In this document: positions 36,143-45,000 of the stretch, one piece after another
Position numbering within the stretch: the first letter of the stretch is position 1
Layout of the letters: each line of letters begins with the position of its first letter
Origin: an uncultured Acidimicrobiales bacterium
Lineage (GTDB): Bacteria; Actinomycetota; Acidimicrobiia; Acidimicrobiales; SZUA-35
NCBI GenBank assembly: GCA_937922045.1
Contig: CAKZXA010000063.1
Coordinates: 1-64,000 of the forward strand
DNA length: 64,000 nucleotides
Direction: 5' to 3'
Program-made: the position numbers and the translations under genes
Notes under the pieces: generated by a model
The model's input: only the letters and a program-made list of their open reading frames with translations
Databases searched by the model: none
Told to the model about the DNA's origin: nothing

Positions 36143-36763
36143 TCAGGCCGCTGGCGTATCTGTCAACATGTCTTCCCCGACCACGAATCCGTAGACCAGT
36201 TCATCGGTCACATCGGCTCCCTTGACGACATGGGAACGAAGGCGGCCTTCGAGGCGAAGGCCGCATTTCTCCAGGACACGAGCCGACGCTGGGTTCCAGC
36301 CGAAGACCTTGGCTTCGATCCGACGCGGTTGGAAGGTCGTGATCAGATAGCTCAGGTACGCCCTGGTGCCGGCGGTGGCCAGCCCTCGCCCCCAGAAGGT
36401 GGAACCGAGCCAGTAGCCGAAGCTAATGACGTTGAGGTTCTCATGATCGGCGGGCTCGGTGATTCGGCTCATGCCGATGACACCGGCGAACCGTGCGGTG
36501 TCCTGAGTCTCACCGACCTCGAAGGCGAATATCTCGATCGGCCCGGTGTTTTCTCGTTGATCTGCGAGGAACTCCTCAGCGGCCTGGGTCGTGTAGGGGT
36601 GAGGGAACTGGTGGGTGAGATTTCTCCAGATCCTGTGGTCGTTGGCGAGTTCAGCCAAGGGTTGGACGTCGTCTGATCGGAGGGCTCGAAGCCGGGCCCA
36701 ACCAATATCGCTCAGCAACGAGCAATCCAGAAGCAGTTCTCCTGTCGTCGGTGCCGATTCCAT
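36143..36763 (-). CDS. GNAT-family acetyltransferase (RimJ/RimL type)
   Basis: This 206-residue protein has the RimJ/RimL pattern: 'ARLRALRSDDVQPLAELANDHRIWRNLTHQFPHPYTTQAAEEFL', then 'SFGYWLGSTFWGRGLATAGTRAYLSYLITTFQPRRIEAKVFGWNPASARVLEKCGLRLEGRLRSHVVK'. 'FWGRGLAT' is the acetyl-CoA loop and 'NPASARVLEKCGLRLEG' is the typical C-terminal block. The start at 36763 (MESAPTTG) is chosen over 36880, since the longer frame overlaps the divergent CobW gene start. N-terminal or antibiotic acetylation is possible. Confidence 0.88.
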   Translation of the reverse strand: MESAPTTGELLLDCSLLSDIGWARLRALRSDDVQPLAELANDHRIWRNLTHQFPHPYTTQAAEEFLADQRENTGPIEIFAFEVGETQDTARFAGVIGMSRITEPADHENLNVISFGYWLGSTFWGRGLATAGTRAYLSYLITTFQPRRIEAKVFGWNPASARVLEKCGLRLEGRLRSHVVKGADVTDELVYGFVVGEDMLTDTPAA

Positions 36764-36824
36764 ACCAACCGAAGATAGACGAGGGCCAAGAGATCCGACG
36801 TCGAATATCGCTAGGGTGACCGCC

Positions 36825-37727
36825 ATGGCATACCAGGAGCCCGAGTTTCTTCCCTGGGATGGGCAAAGGGTTCCCATCACCTTGCTTGGCGGCTATCTCG
36901 GAGCGGGAAAGACCACCCTTCTCAACGAACTTCTGGCCCGCACGTCGAGGCCGATCGCCGTTCTCGTCAATGATGTCGGAACCGTGAACGTCGACGCGGC
37001 GCTGGTGCGTCGACGTAGTGGTGACACGATCGAGTTCACCGATGGATGTGTTTGTTGCGGACTGAGCGAAGGGCTGGGCGCAGCGCTCGACTCGATTCGC
37101 CAGCGACCAGAGCCACCCGCCCACGTCGTCCTCGAGCTGAGTGGAGTTGCCGAACCGGCCCGGGTGGTGCCCTGGTCTCGGTCAGCTGGCTTTCGGCTCG
37201 ATGGAGTGGTGGTGCTGGCCGATGCTGAGCAGCTTCCCGAGCAGTTGGCTACCGAGGTAGTCGCCAGCTCGGTGAAGGCCCAACTGGCAGCGGCCGACCT
37301 GATCATCACCACCAAGCTCGACCTGGTGAACCAGCATCAACTGCAACAGGTGACCGAGCAGATCTCAGAGCTAGCGCCCGGCGTTCCGGTCGTGTCGCCG
37401 TCGTCGGTACTCGCCTCGGCTGGTCTGCTGGAACTCGGCGGTGGAGTGGCGCGTGAGCGCACCGTGCCGCCCGTGAGTCTCTTCGACAATCATGAGGTGG
37501 ACTTCCTAGCGCCTCGCGTCTATGCCGACCGCTACGAACTCGAAGCCCAACTCGCTCGACTGGGCGAGGGTGTGGTGCGGATCAAGGGCATCGTCGAATG
37601 CGCTGACGGTGAGGTGCTCCTGGTGCAGCAGGTTGGGCGTCGGCTCGACATCGCCCCGCTTCCGACGCCGGAACGGGTAGAGGCCACGGGGCTTGTCGTG
37701 GTCCGGGTTGGGACGCTCAGCTCATAA
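36825..37727 (+). CDS. CobW/COG0523 G3E GTPase (metal chaperone type)
   Basis: This 300-residue GTPase has a Walker A 'GGYLGAGKTTLLNELL' near residues 22-37, the 'CVCC' metal-binding motif in 'FTDGCVCCGLSEGL', switch elements 'LELSGVAEPARVV', and 'TTKLDLV' as the base-recognition motif. A C-terminal CobW_C-like domain is shortened ('VRIKGIVECADGEVLLVQQVGRRL'). These proteins insert or deliver Zn, Co or other metals. The ATG is at 36825. The 3' end overlaps the convergent L,D-transpeptidase by 11 nt. Confidence 0.9.
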   Translation: MAYQEPEFLPWDGQRVPITLLGGYLGAGKTTLLNELLARTSRPIAVLVNDVGTVNVDAALVRRRSGDTIEFTDGCVCCGLSEGLGAALDSIRQRPEPPAHVVLELSGVAEPARVVPWSRSAGFRLDGVVVLADAEQLPEQLATEVVASSVKAQLAAADLIITTKLDLVNQHQLQQVTEQISELAPGVPVVSPSSVLASAGLLELGGGVARERTVPPVSLFDNHEVDFLAPRVYADRYELEAQLARLGEGVVRIKGIVECADGEVLLVQQVGRRLDIAPLPTPERVEATGLVVVRVGTLSS

Positions 37728-38721
37728 CGTGAACCGGGGTTCCATTGGGCAGCTCGCCCGGCAGATACTCGGCAATATGCATCGGCACACGAACACAGCC
37801 GTGACTGGCGGGGTAGAGGGGTACCGATGAGGCACCGTGAAAGGCGATGCCGCCGTTGAAGTACAACGGGTTGTAGAGCCGTCCGATATTCAGGCTCGAC
37901 TCCCGCCAACCATTGATGCGCCGACTGATGGTGAAGTCACCCCTGGGGGTGATCGAGCTGCCGCTGTACTCCTCGTTCTCCCAGGGAACACCGCTCCCGC
38001 TCGACACATGGCTGATCAGCACGGGCCTTTCTGTTTCAGGGTCGAAGACTTTCAGCAACTGTTCGGAAAGGTCGACCTCGACCCAGCGAACGTCGTGCGA
38101 TTCGGTCGGCGCGCCGAGATCTCCCGCCGTCAACTCGTTCCATGCCTTGTCATCGAGTGGGCCCCAGTCGCCATCGACCGGCACACCGGCCAGCTTCTCC
38201 AATGCCCAGACAGCTTGGACGGTGGCGCGGCCGTAGACCCCATCGACCGGGCCAGGATCGAACGGACCCTCCTGTAGCTGTTGTTGGAGTTCTTCGACGT
38301 CATCGCCTTCGTCGCCTGCTGCCACCATGAGACCGTCATAGCGATAGGCCAACAGAGCCTCGACGGTGGTGTCGTCGGCTTCGCCTGTTGGTTCCAGATC
38401 GACGAATTCCTGGAAGGCGCTCACGGCTCGGACGGTGCGGCCACCATAATCGCCGTCGGGAGTCCCCGGCCCAAAGCCAAGCTCACCAAGACGTTGTTGA
38501 AGAGCGAGCACGTGATCGCCTTCATCGCCTTCAGCCGCCTGGCCGAGAGTCCTGCTCAGCCCGGCCGATTGACTGCCCGGACCTTCAAGGCCGACCCCAT
38601 TGGCCAGATCGATCTCAACGGGAGGTTCGGCCGTCGTCGGCGTTTGTGTTGTGGGGGTGCTCGTGGCCGAGGTCGTCGGCGGTGGGGCCGTTGTCTTCGT
38701 CGTTTCGACTCCCCGTTGCAC
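37717..38721 (-). CDS. L,D-transpeptidase with two peptidoglycan-binding domains
   Basis: This 334-residue cell-wall enzyme makes 3-3 peptidoglycan crosslinks or attaches proteins. After a Thr/Pro-rich linker (~1-60) come two PG_binding_1 repeats ('GDEGDHVLALQQRLGELGF...DGDYGGRTVRAVSAFQ' and 'GDEGDDVEELQQQLQEG...DGVYGRATVQAVWALEKL'). A YkuD domain follows with 'YPASHGCVRVPMHIAEYLP' (catalytic Cys in SHGCVR) near residue 310. The frame begins with GTG at 38721 and has no signal peptide; a stop lies 10 codons upstream. The real start may be disturbed or an upstream frame used. It is divergent from the flippase gene. Confidence 0.88.
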   Translation of the reverse strand: MQRGVETTKTTAPPPTTSATSTPTTQTPTTAEPPVEIDLANGVGLEGPGSQSAGLSRTLGQAAEGDEGDHVLALQQRLGELGFGPGTPDGDYGGRTVRAVSAFQEFVDLEPTGEADDTTVEALLAYRYDGLMVAAGDEGDDVEELQQQLQEGPFDPGPVDGVYGRATVQAVWALEKLAGVPVDGDWGPLDDKAWNELTAGDLGAPTESHDVRWVEVDLSEQLLKVFDPETERPVLISHVSSGSGVPWENEEYSGSSITPRGDFTISRRINGWRESSLNIGRLYNPLYFNGGIAFHGASSVPLYPASHGCVRVPMHIAEYLPGELPNGTPVHVMS

Positions 38722-38775
38722 ACAGCTGCGACGAGAGGTGATGGCTCACGACATGGTCGTTGCACACAACTGTAG

Positions 38776-40122
38776 ATGCAGGTGCCCCTCCTGTTGGGTC
38801 GCCCCCTGGGGCCGAGCCGAAACCTTCAGCGTCGGGGGATAGAGCCGATAGAAGGGCATGCCTTCGTCATCGAACACGCAGGCTCGGTTCGAGTGATCAA
38901 CCTGAATCCCCGAACGGTTTCCGACCCGGCGCGGCCTGGCTCAGCGGCTGGTAGGACATCTACGGGTCGGTCGACACCTGGCTCCAGTCCGACCCTCTAC
39001 GTGGCAGGCCGAGTACTCTCGCAGGCGTTCGAGTTTGCCCTGTGGGTAGTTGCGGTAAACCGGCTTACATTGGCCGAGGCCGGTGTGCTTGCCGTCGCTC
39101 TGCTGGCCGCCCGCTACGCCGGCTTCCTGGCCGACTGGGGTGCAACGTTCACCGGTTCGCGCGAGGTGGCCCAGCACGGCGATTCGAGTGGCGGTGTTGC
39201 CACTCTGCTCCGCCGACGCGAGATCGCGACGCTCGTTTCGTGCGCCGCCTTCATCGGCGGCATCGTGCTCTACGACCAGCTGGTCATGTGGCCGCTGGTC
39301 GGCACGATTCTCTTTCGCGGTCTCAACCGAGATTGGATCTCCCTTGGTGTCGGAAAGTCTGTTGTTGCAGCCACGTCGAACCTGATCGCTCAGTCGCTGG
39401 CTTTGGTGATCGGGCTCGCTGCGCCGGCGAACTGGTTGCCAGGCGCCTTCGGTCTCGGTGCAGTTGTCGGCCTGGCCTTCTCGCTGCGCACCAACCCGAG
39501 AGCCGGTGTGGAAACCCCAGGCTCGGGTTCGTCGGGTTCTGGATGGTACGTGATCGCCGGTCTTGCCGGCCTGATCTACACCACGGCCGATACCTTCATG
39601 CTCGGTGCCTTGCGAACCGCTGAGGAGGTGGCGGTCTATTCGTCTGTCTATCGCCTGCCCAATGCCTGGCTTCTCGTCGTTGGGCTGTCGGTCGGTGCTC
39701 TTGTCCCTCGCATCGCGGCCAGGCTTGCAGCCGCCCCCGGGGAGCGAGCCAAGCTCAGATCGAACCTTTCCAAGGTCTCGGTCTTGTGCGCTTTTGCTCT
39801 GGTGGCGGCGACACCGGTTGTCCTCTGGCTATCGCCCCTGCTGTTCGGACCTGAGTTCTCGGCCGGTAAAACACCACTGGCAATCTTGATGGTCGCAACC
39901 GCGGCCACCACCATCGGGGCGCCCTTTCAGATTCTTGTCATCGTGGATGGATCCGATCGTTCAGCGGCGGTGGCGATGGCGATCGCAGCCTGTCTGAACA
40001 TCCTTGCCAATCTTGTCGCCATCCCCATGTTTGGCATGACCGGGGCGGCTACCACAACCCTCGTGACCCAGGCCCTGCCGGCCGTGTACTACTGGTCGAG
40101 CTCCAGAAGGAATCCGGCCTGA
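38776..40122 (+). CDS. Polysaccharide flippase-like (MATE/PST superfamily) membrane protein
   Basis: This protein has about 12 hydrophobic helices, starting near 'TLYVAGRVLSQAFEFALWVVAVNRLTLAEAGVLAVALLAARYAGFLADWG' and repeated later ('LIYTTADTFMLGALRTAEEVAVYSSVYRLPNAWLLVVGLSVGALVPRIAARL'). That is typical of Wzx/MVF-type flippases moving lipid-linked sugars. The first ~70 residues look non-family, so the true start may be downstream, for example GTG at 38893. The 3' end overlaps the methyltransferase gene on the other strand by 34 nt. The cargo is unknown. Confidence 0.75.
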   Translation: MQVPLLLGRPLGPSRNLQRRGIEPIEGHAFVIEHAGSVRVINLNPRTVSDPARPGSAAGRTSTGRSTPGSSPTLYVAGRVLSQAFEFALWVVAVNRLTLAEAGVLAVALLAARYAGFLADWGATFTGSREVAQHGDSSGGVATLLRRREIATLVSCAAFIGGIVLYDQLVMWPLVGTILFRGLNRDWISLGVGKSVVAATSNLIAQSLALVIGLAAPANWLPGAFGLGAVVGLAFSLRTNPRAGVETPGSGSSGSGWYVIAGLAGLIYTTADTFMLGALRTAEEVAVYSSVYRLPNAWLLVVGLSVGALVPRIAARLAAAPGERAKLRSNLSKVSVLCAFALVAATPVVLWLSPLLFGPEFSAGKTPLAILMVATAATTIGAPFQILVIVDGSDRSAAVAMAIAACLNILANLVAIPMFGMTGAATTTLVTQALPAVYYWSSSRRNPA

Positions 40123-41102
40123 TCTCCGGTCGAGCGTCGATTGAGGCCCTTGGCCTTGGTGGCGAAGCTGGCTATCTCCCGACGGCTGAATGCCGGTCGC
40201 CGCGAGAATCGCGTCTGCGTGTAAGAATCGGGTGCCGTCATGGCGACACCTCGTTGCGCCTGAATCGAGCCCCAGAATTGAAACGCTGACGAGTCGAACT
40301 CGGTTCTCGTCACCCGCAATCCTGCCCGCCGAGCGAGGCGGTGCATGCCCTCGACGCTCTGCAGGTGAAGGTGGCGTGGCGGATCGATCTGAATCCAGTG
40401 AACACCAAACTCGGTCCAGGCTGTGGCGACGACCGGTACTCGCAGCAGGACGCGCCCGCCGGGCGCGAGCCGCTCGACCGCGGCCTTGGCCACGGCTAAT
40501 GGGTCGATCGTGTGCTCGAAGCTGTGGTTGAACATGATGAGGTCGAACATGCCATCGAGCCCATCGAGGCTCGTCTTCTGAACCTTGGTTCCGCCGGCGA
40601 GGATGAAGTCGTCGCCGATGAAGGGGTCAGCGCCGAGAAGGTCTGTGTAGCCGTGCTGCTCAAGTCGACGCAGGTAGCGGCCCGAGCCGCAGCCAACATC
40701 GACGATTCGGTCGGTCCGACCGACACCAGCGAAGTCCATCCAGCTCAGATCGCGGCCCGAACCCAGCTGAGTCGGTAGGTTCCGGCGCACGCGGTCGACG
40801 CTCACGACGGTGAGGTCTTTCGCCCGTTGCAGCTTTGACGGCTTGAATGAGTAGTAGCCGTCGGGGTAGTAGGCGGCGATGTCGTCAGGAACGGACACAA
40901 GCTGGAGAGATCCGCAGCTCCGACACTCGAGATAGTCGAACCGCTCACCGGTACCGAACATCATTTCGGGAACGGTGTGGATGCGATGACCGGTCTGTTC
41001 ATCACAGGCCACACAAGCAACATCACTAGATTTCGCATCCACGTTTGGCAGTCCCATGACTAGCTCATCGGCGTAGACCGGGTTGGCGTTAGTCCTGTAC
41101 AA
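40089..41102 (-). CDS. Class I SAM-dependent methyltransferase with N-terminal zinc-finger-like motif
   Basis: This 337-residue protein has an N-terminal region with paired cysteines, 'VACVACDE' and 'LECRSCGS' (~28-64), as in sugar C-methyltransferases and other Methyltransf_23 members. The SAM-binding 'IVDVGCGSGRYLRRLEQHGYTDLLGADP' is at ~133-160, followed by 'FDLIMFNHSFEHTIDP' and 'LAPGGRVLLRVP'. The substrate may be a nucleotide sugar or a cell-wall glycan, given the flippase next door. The start ATG (MYRTNAN) may be internal to the frame (GTG/ATG options nearby). Confidence 0.85.
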   Translation of the reverse strand: MYRTNANPVYADELVMGLPNVDAKSSDVACVACDEQTGHRIHTVPEMMFGTGERFDYLECRSCGSLQLVSVPDDIAAYYPDGYYSFKPSKLQRAKDLTVVSVDRVRRNLPTQLGSGRDLSWMDFAGVGRTDRIVDVGCGSGRYLRRLEQHGYTDLLGADPFIGDDFILAGGTKVQKTSLDGLDGMFDLIMFNHSFEHTIDPLAVAKAAVERLAPGGRVLLRVPVVATAWTEFGVHWIQIDPPRHLHLQSVEGMHRLARRAGLRVTRTEFDSSAFQFWGSIQAQRGVAMTAPDSYTQTRFSRRPAFSRREIASFATKAKGLNRRSTGDQAGFLLELDQ

Positions 41103-41123
41103 CCTTGCCGGAAGCGCATTGGC

Positions 41124-42674
41124 CTAGGGTCGAAACCCCCAGCTGGTCCCGCCTGGTTGCAGGGTTCGGCGGGCCAGGCGAACCCAGTCGCACAGCATCG
41201 GGCGCGTGTCGCGAGGGTCGATGACCTGTTCGATCTCGTAGAACTCCGCCGACCGGTGAGGGGAGCGGAGGCGATTGAGGCGATCGGTGATCTCAGCTTT
41301 AAGGCCATCGGGGTCACCCGCGGCGGCGAGCTCGGCCTTGTAAGCAACCTCCAGGCCACCCTCAATCGGCAACGAGCCCCAATCGCCCGACGGCCAGGCC
41401 ATACGCATCGAGCTTGTGCCGGGGGCTCGGTTGGAGGCGCCGGCGACTCCGAAGGCCTTGCGTACGACGACCGTGCAATAAGGCACGGAGAGCTGTCGGA
41501 GAGCGACGAGAGCGGTGGAGCCAACCCGGATCGTTCCCTCTTGTTCGGAGGTCTTGCCGATCACGAAACCAGGGCAATCTTCGAAGTGGATCATTGGCAG
41601 TTTGAACAGGGAGGCGAGGTCGGCCAGTCGGATCAGCTTCCGGCATGCGTCGGCGGTCCAGCCGCCACCATAGATTCTTGGGTCTTCGGCATAGACGGCA
41701 ACCGGCACGCCATCCAGGCGGGCTAGACCACCGATGATCGAGGTGCCCCAGCCGCGGCCGATCTCGAAGAAGCTCTGGTCGTCGACGACGGCGTTGAGGA
41801 TTGCACGCATGTCGTAGGCCTGGCGGGGCTCTCTGGGAATGGCTTCAAGCAGCCATTCCTCACGCCGCCCCGGATCGTCGCCCCAATCTTCGATCGGTGG
41901 GAGTTCGTCGACGCTGGTCGGGAGGTAGGACAAGAACTGGAGCGCCCGGTCAAAGGCTTCGGTTTCACTATCGACGACGTCGTCGATCGAGCCGTTGCCG
42001 GTATGGATGCTGGCATGGCCGAGCTCCTCTTTGGTGACCGAGCCCAACCCGGCCTGCTCGACGAGGGCCGGTCCGGCGATCATCATTTGGGCGCTGTCTC
42101 GCACGATCACCGAGTAGTGACAGGTGGTGGCGCGTGCCGCTCCCATACCGGCCACCGACCCCAAAGCCAGCGAGACCGAAGGAGCGACATTGAGATGGTC
42201 GATCACGGTATGCCACCCGGCGAGCACCGGGATGTAGGTGCGTCCTGCCATCTCGATGGTCTTGACCGAACCTCCCCCCGACATGCCATCGAGAAGACGA
42301 ACATGGGGGAGGCGCATCTCGACAGCCATCGATTCGGAGGCCTCGCGTTTGGCCGAGATCGACGCATCGTTCGAACCGCCGCGCACGGTGAAATCGTCGC
42401 CGGAGACGACAGCCGGTCGGCCGTCAAGCTCGCCCAGTCCGAAGACGAAGTTCGATGGGAGGAGATCGAGCAGGTTGCCGTCGTCATCGTAGGTTGCGAC
42501 GCCAGCCGTCTTGCCCAGCTCCCAGAACGATCCCTTGTCGACGATCTGTTCAATCCGTTCGCGCACGGTCTGCTTACCGAAAAAGTGTTGGCGGTCGACC
42601 TTTTCTTCACCGCCCAGCTTCTCGGCCAGCGCCTCTCGATGCCTCAGCTCTTCAAGCTCGTTTTCCCAGGTCAC
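41124..42674 (-). CDS. Acyl-CoA carboxylase carboxyltransferase (beta) subunit
   Basis: This 516-residue carboxyltransferase of the PccB/AccD family transfers CO2 from biotin to an acyl-CoA. N-terminal 'RERIEQIVDKGSFWELGKTAG', 'VVSGDDFTVRGGSNDASISAKREASESMAVEMRLPHVRLLDGMSGGGSV' and 'GSVAGMGAARATTCHYSVIVRDSAQMMIAGPALV' form the N-domain. The C-domain has 'PMIHFEDCPGFVIGKTSEQEGTIRVGS' and 'YCTVVVRKAFGVAGAS'. The biotin carboxylase/BCCP subunit is not in the window. The substrate (propionyl-, acetyl- or other acyl-CoA) cannot be set from motifs alone. Confidence 0.9.
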   Translation of the reverse strand: MTWENELEELRHREALAEKLGGEEKVDRQHFFGKQTVRERIEQIVDKGSFWELGKTAGVATYDDDGNLLDLLPSNFVFGLGELDGRPAVVSGDDFTVRGGSNDASISAKREASESMAVEMRLPHVRLLDGMSGGGSVKTIEMAGRTYIPVLAGWHTVIDHLNVAPSVSLALGSVAGMGAARATTCHYSVIVRDSAQMMIAGPALVEQAGLGSVTKEELGHASIHTGNGSIDDVVDSETEAFDRALQFLSYLPTSVDELPPIEDWGDDPGRREEWLLEAIPREPRQAYDMRAILNAVVDDQSFFEIGRGWGTSIIGGLARLDGVPVAVYAEDPRIYGGGWTADACRKLIRLADLASLFKLPMIHFEDCPGFVIGKTSEQEGTIRVGSTALVALRQLSVPYCTVVVRKAFGVAGASNRAPGTSSMRMAWPSGDWGSLPIEGGLEVAYKAELAAAGDPDGLKAEITDRLNRLRSPHRSAEFYEIEQVIDPRDTRPMLCDWVRLARRTLQPGGTSWGFRP

Positions 42675-42775
42675 CTATGACTCACTGCTCCCGGTGGCTC
42701 GTCGTCCTAGCTGGGCCACGTACTGAAGCTACCGCACCGTTAGTCGGGGTCGAAATTCTCGGCTAACGTTGCTCC

Positions 42776-43216
42776 ATGCCAATTGACGGGGACTACGTAG
42801 CCAGCACATGGGATTGGGTAGCCGAGCAAGTAGAACGCTACGAGGCCTCTCAGGGCGCCGAGGCGAATACATTGCGCGACACCGGTATTCCGATCATCGT
42901 GATGACAACCATCGGCCACAAGAGTGGCAAGGTGCGCAAGGTCCCGCTGATGAGGGTCGAGCACGAGGGCGAGTACGCCATCGTCGCCTCGAAGGGCGGT
43001 GCACCCGCCCACCCCGGTTGGTACCACAACCTGGTGGCCGATCGGCGCGTGATGATTCAGGACGGTCCCGAGCCGTTCGACACTGATGTGCGTCTCGTCG
43101 AAGGCGCCGAGCGTGACGAGTGGTGGCTACGTGCCGTCGCCGCCTTTCCTCCCTATTCCGACTACCAGGCCAAGACCGACCGCGAGATCCCGGTCTTCGT
43201 TACGGGCAAACGCTAG
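42776..43216 (+). CDS. Deazaflavin (F420)-dependent nitroreductase family protein
   Basis: This 146-residue split-barrel protein of the DDN/F420-dependent nitroreductase family shows 'LRDTGIPIIVMTTIGHKSGKVRKVPLMRVEHEGEYAIVASKGGAPAHPGWYHNLVADRRVMIQDG'. The 'T-x-G-x-K-S-G-x-x-R-x-x-P-L' and 'AS-x-G-G-x-x-x-x-P-x-W-Y-h-N-l' blocks are the family hallmarks. The length and ATG start (MPIDGDYV) are typical. F420 use supports an actinobacterial host. It is a separate gene, 101 nt from the divergent carboxyltransferase. Confidence 0.92.
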   Translation: MPIDGDYVASTWDWVAEQVERYEASQGAEANTLRDTGIPIIVMTTIGHKSGKVRKVPLMRVEHEGEYAIVASKGGAPAHPGWYHNLVADRRVMIQDGPEPFDTDVRLVEGAERDEWWLRAVAAFPPYSDYQAKTDREIPVFVTGKR

Positions 43217-43241
43217 TCGTTGGCCCCAGGATGTGTGGCGC

Positions 43242-44624
43242 CTAGGCCTTGAACTTGCCCTTGCGTAGGCGGTCGGCTTCCATCAGATCAACCTCGTGTG
43301 CGCCGGAAAGCACAAGCTCGGGGTCGGGCACGAAGTCGAGTTCGGCATTGCGCCCCGGGTAGTCGATCGAGTTGAGGATGACCTTCATAGCGTTGAGGCG
43401 AGCCAGTGGCTTGTTCTCGGCGCGGATGACGGTCCACGGTGTCTGGCTGGTGTGGGTGCGCCGAAGCATCTGGTACTTGTAGCTGGTGAATTCGTCCCAG
43501 TGTTCTTGGGCCTGCATGTCGATCTCGCTCAGCTTCCATTGGCGTAGCGGATCGGTTTGGCGGCGGGTGAAGCGTCGTTGCTGTTCCTTCTTCGAGACGG
43601 AGAAATAGAGTTTGACAACGACCGTCTCCTGGCGAACCAGGTCCTTTTCGAACCCGACAACGCCTCGAAGAAAGTCTTCGTACTCCTTGTCTGAACAGAA
43701 GCCGAAGACCGGTTCGACCATGGCCCGGTTGTACCAGCTGCGGTCGAACAGCACGATTTCACCGCCACGTGGGAACTCGGCGACGTATCGCTGAAGATAC
43801 CACTGGGAGCGCTGCTCCTCGGTCGGCTTACCCAGGGCTACGACCCGATAGTGTTTCTCGTTCATGTAGCGGGTTACTCGGCGGATCGTGCCGCCCTTGC
43901 CCGCTGCGTCCCGTCCTTCGAACAGCACGATCATTCGTCGGCCGTCGGCCTCAAGGCTGCGCTGCAGTTTCAAGAGTTCGACCTGGAACGGGACCAGGAG
44001 GTCTTCTCGCTCCTGTCGTTCGTTCATATCGTCGAGTTCGTCCCGAACTTTGGCCAGTTCGGCTTCGGTGCTGTCGAGCTCGCGCTGAATGCGCTCGAAC
44101 TCTGCCAGGGATGGCGACAACTCTTTGAGCCTCGATGGCTGTGCTGGCTTCTTCGTCTTTTTGGCGCGCCGTTCGCGGCTTTCGGTTTTGTCGAGGCTGG
44201 CTTTGTCGTTCTTCTTGCGCTTCTTCTTCTTACCCGTCTCGCCCTTCTTGCCCTTCATGCCGCCGGCTTTCTTGCCCTTGGCTGCCCGCTTGGCGCTAGC
44301 CCCTTTGCCCTTTTTGCGCTTCTTCTTACCCTTCTTCTTGCCCTCGCTGGATTTTTTCGACTCCTTCGACGAGGCAACATCGGTGTCGGTCGCCTTCGCC
44401 TCGGCCGCGCCAGCCTCTGCAACGGCGACCGAACCGTTAGGCCCGAATCCGTTGGCCTCGGTTCTGTCGGACTGTGTTTCGGCGGCTGCGACGGATGAGG
44501 ACTGCTCCAGACCCGATTGAGGCTCGAACTCTCGATCCACGAAAGGTTCAGAGGAAGAGCTTGCTTCGTCGTCGAGCGATTCGGCGGGTTGCTCCTTGGC
44601 GCTTGGGTTCGTGACGACGGTCAT
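43242..44624 (-). CDS. ppk2: Polyphosphate kinase 2 with acidic and lysine-rich N-terminal tail
   Basis: This 460-residue protein has four parts. Residues 1-86 are acidic and Ser-rich, and 87-160 are extremely basic (31 Lys in 74 residues, e.g. KKKGKKKRKKGKG). Residues ~168-210 form a coiled coil ('SLAEFERIQRELDSTEAELAKVRDELDD'). Residues ~205-455 are a PPK2 core with Walker A 'FEGRDAAGKGGTIRR' and lid/Walker B region 'VLFDRSWYNRAMVEPVFGF'. PPK2 moves phosphate between polyphosphate and nucleotides (GDP/ADP or AMP, depending on class). The tail is not part of the usual family (~270-300 residues) and resembles polyP- or DNA-binding Lys-rich tails. GAGGAG precedes the ATG. Confidence 0.92.
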   Translation of the reverse strand: MTVVTNPSAKEQPAESLDDEASSSSEPFVDREFEPQSGLEQSSSVAAAETQSDRTEANGFGPNGSVAVAEAGAAEAKATDTDVASSKESKKSSEGKKKGKKKRKKGKGASAKRAAKGKKAGGMKGKKGETGKKKKRKKNDKASLDKTESRERRAKKTKKPAQPSRLKELSPSLAEFERIQRELDSTEAELAKVRDELDDMNERQEREDLLVPFQVELLKLQRSLEADGRRMIVLFEGRDAAGKGGTIRRVTRYMNEKHYRVVALGKPTEEQRSQWYLQRYVAEFPRGGEIVLFDRSWYNRAMVEPVFGFCSDKEYEDFLRGVVGFEKDLVRQETVVVKLYFSVSKKEQQRRFTRRQTDPLRQWKLSEIDMQAQEHWDEFTSYKYQMLRRTHTSQTPWTVIRAENKPLARLNAMKVILNSIDYPGRNAELDFVPDPELVLSGAHEVDLMEADRLRKGKFKA

Positions 44625-45000
44625 TGCGGCTCCTCAACGTATTCGACCGGACGGTAGTAGACAGGCTCGGGTCTACGAATCAACCAACGAAGGTCAGATT
44701 CGGACGATTGCTCGCCCGGCCGCCCAATACCGGTGTTTGCGGCAAGGACAAGCGTGGTGTCGGGCATCGACGTCGAACCAAGGGTTCCACGATCCGGATC
44801 GGCCTCTCGCCGCTCAACCTGAGTGCTTCTAGCCTAGGTGGTCGATCAAGGGTTCTGCACGTCGCAGTAGCGGGAAGCTGGAACGGCGTCGGGAACGGGA
44901 CGAGGGTTTGGCGGTCACCTCTCATCGCGTTCCGAAGGGGACGTCGACTGGGACATGTGGCTAGTGTGGGCCCCAAGAACGCAAGCTGAGGAGAGAATGT
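44625..45000. other. 376-nt intergenic region between divergent ppk2 and the cNMP-binding gene
   Basis: No supported gene is visible; overlapping frames here are short and lack motifs. The region must hold the promoters for ppk2 (minus strand) and the cNMP-binding protein (plus strand). GAGGAG-type ribosome sites lie next to each start: GAGGAGCCGCAATG for ppk2 and AGGAGAGAATGT before 45001. No tRNA or small RNA fold was recognised. Confidence 0.45.

Noticed and set aside
44141-44360. Suspected frameshift producing an artificial lysine-rich run
   Set aside because: The frame is continuous from the ATG with a good ribosome site through the PPK2 core, so the Lys-rich tail is real coding sequence.
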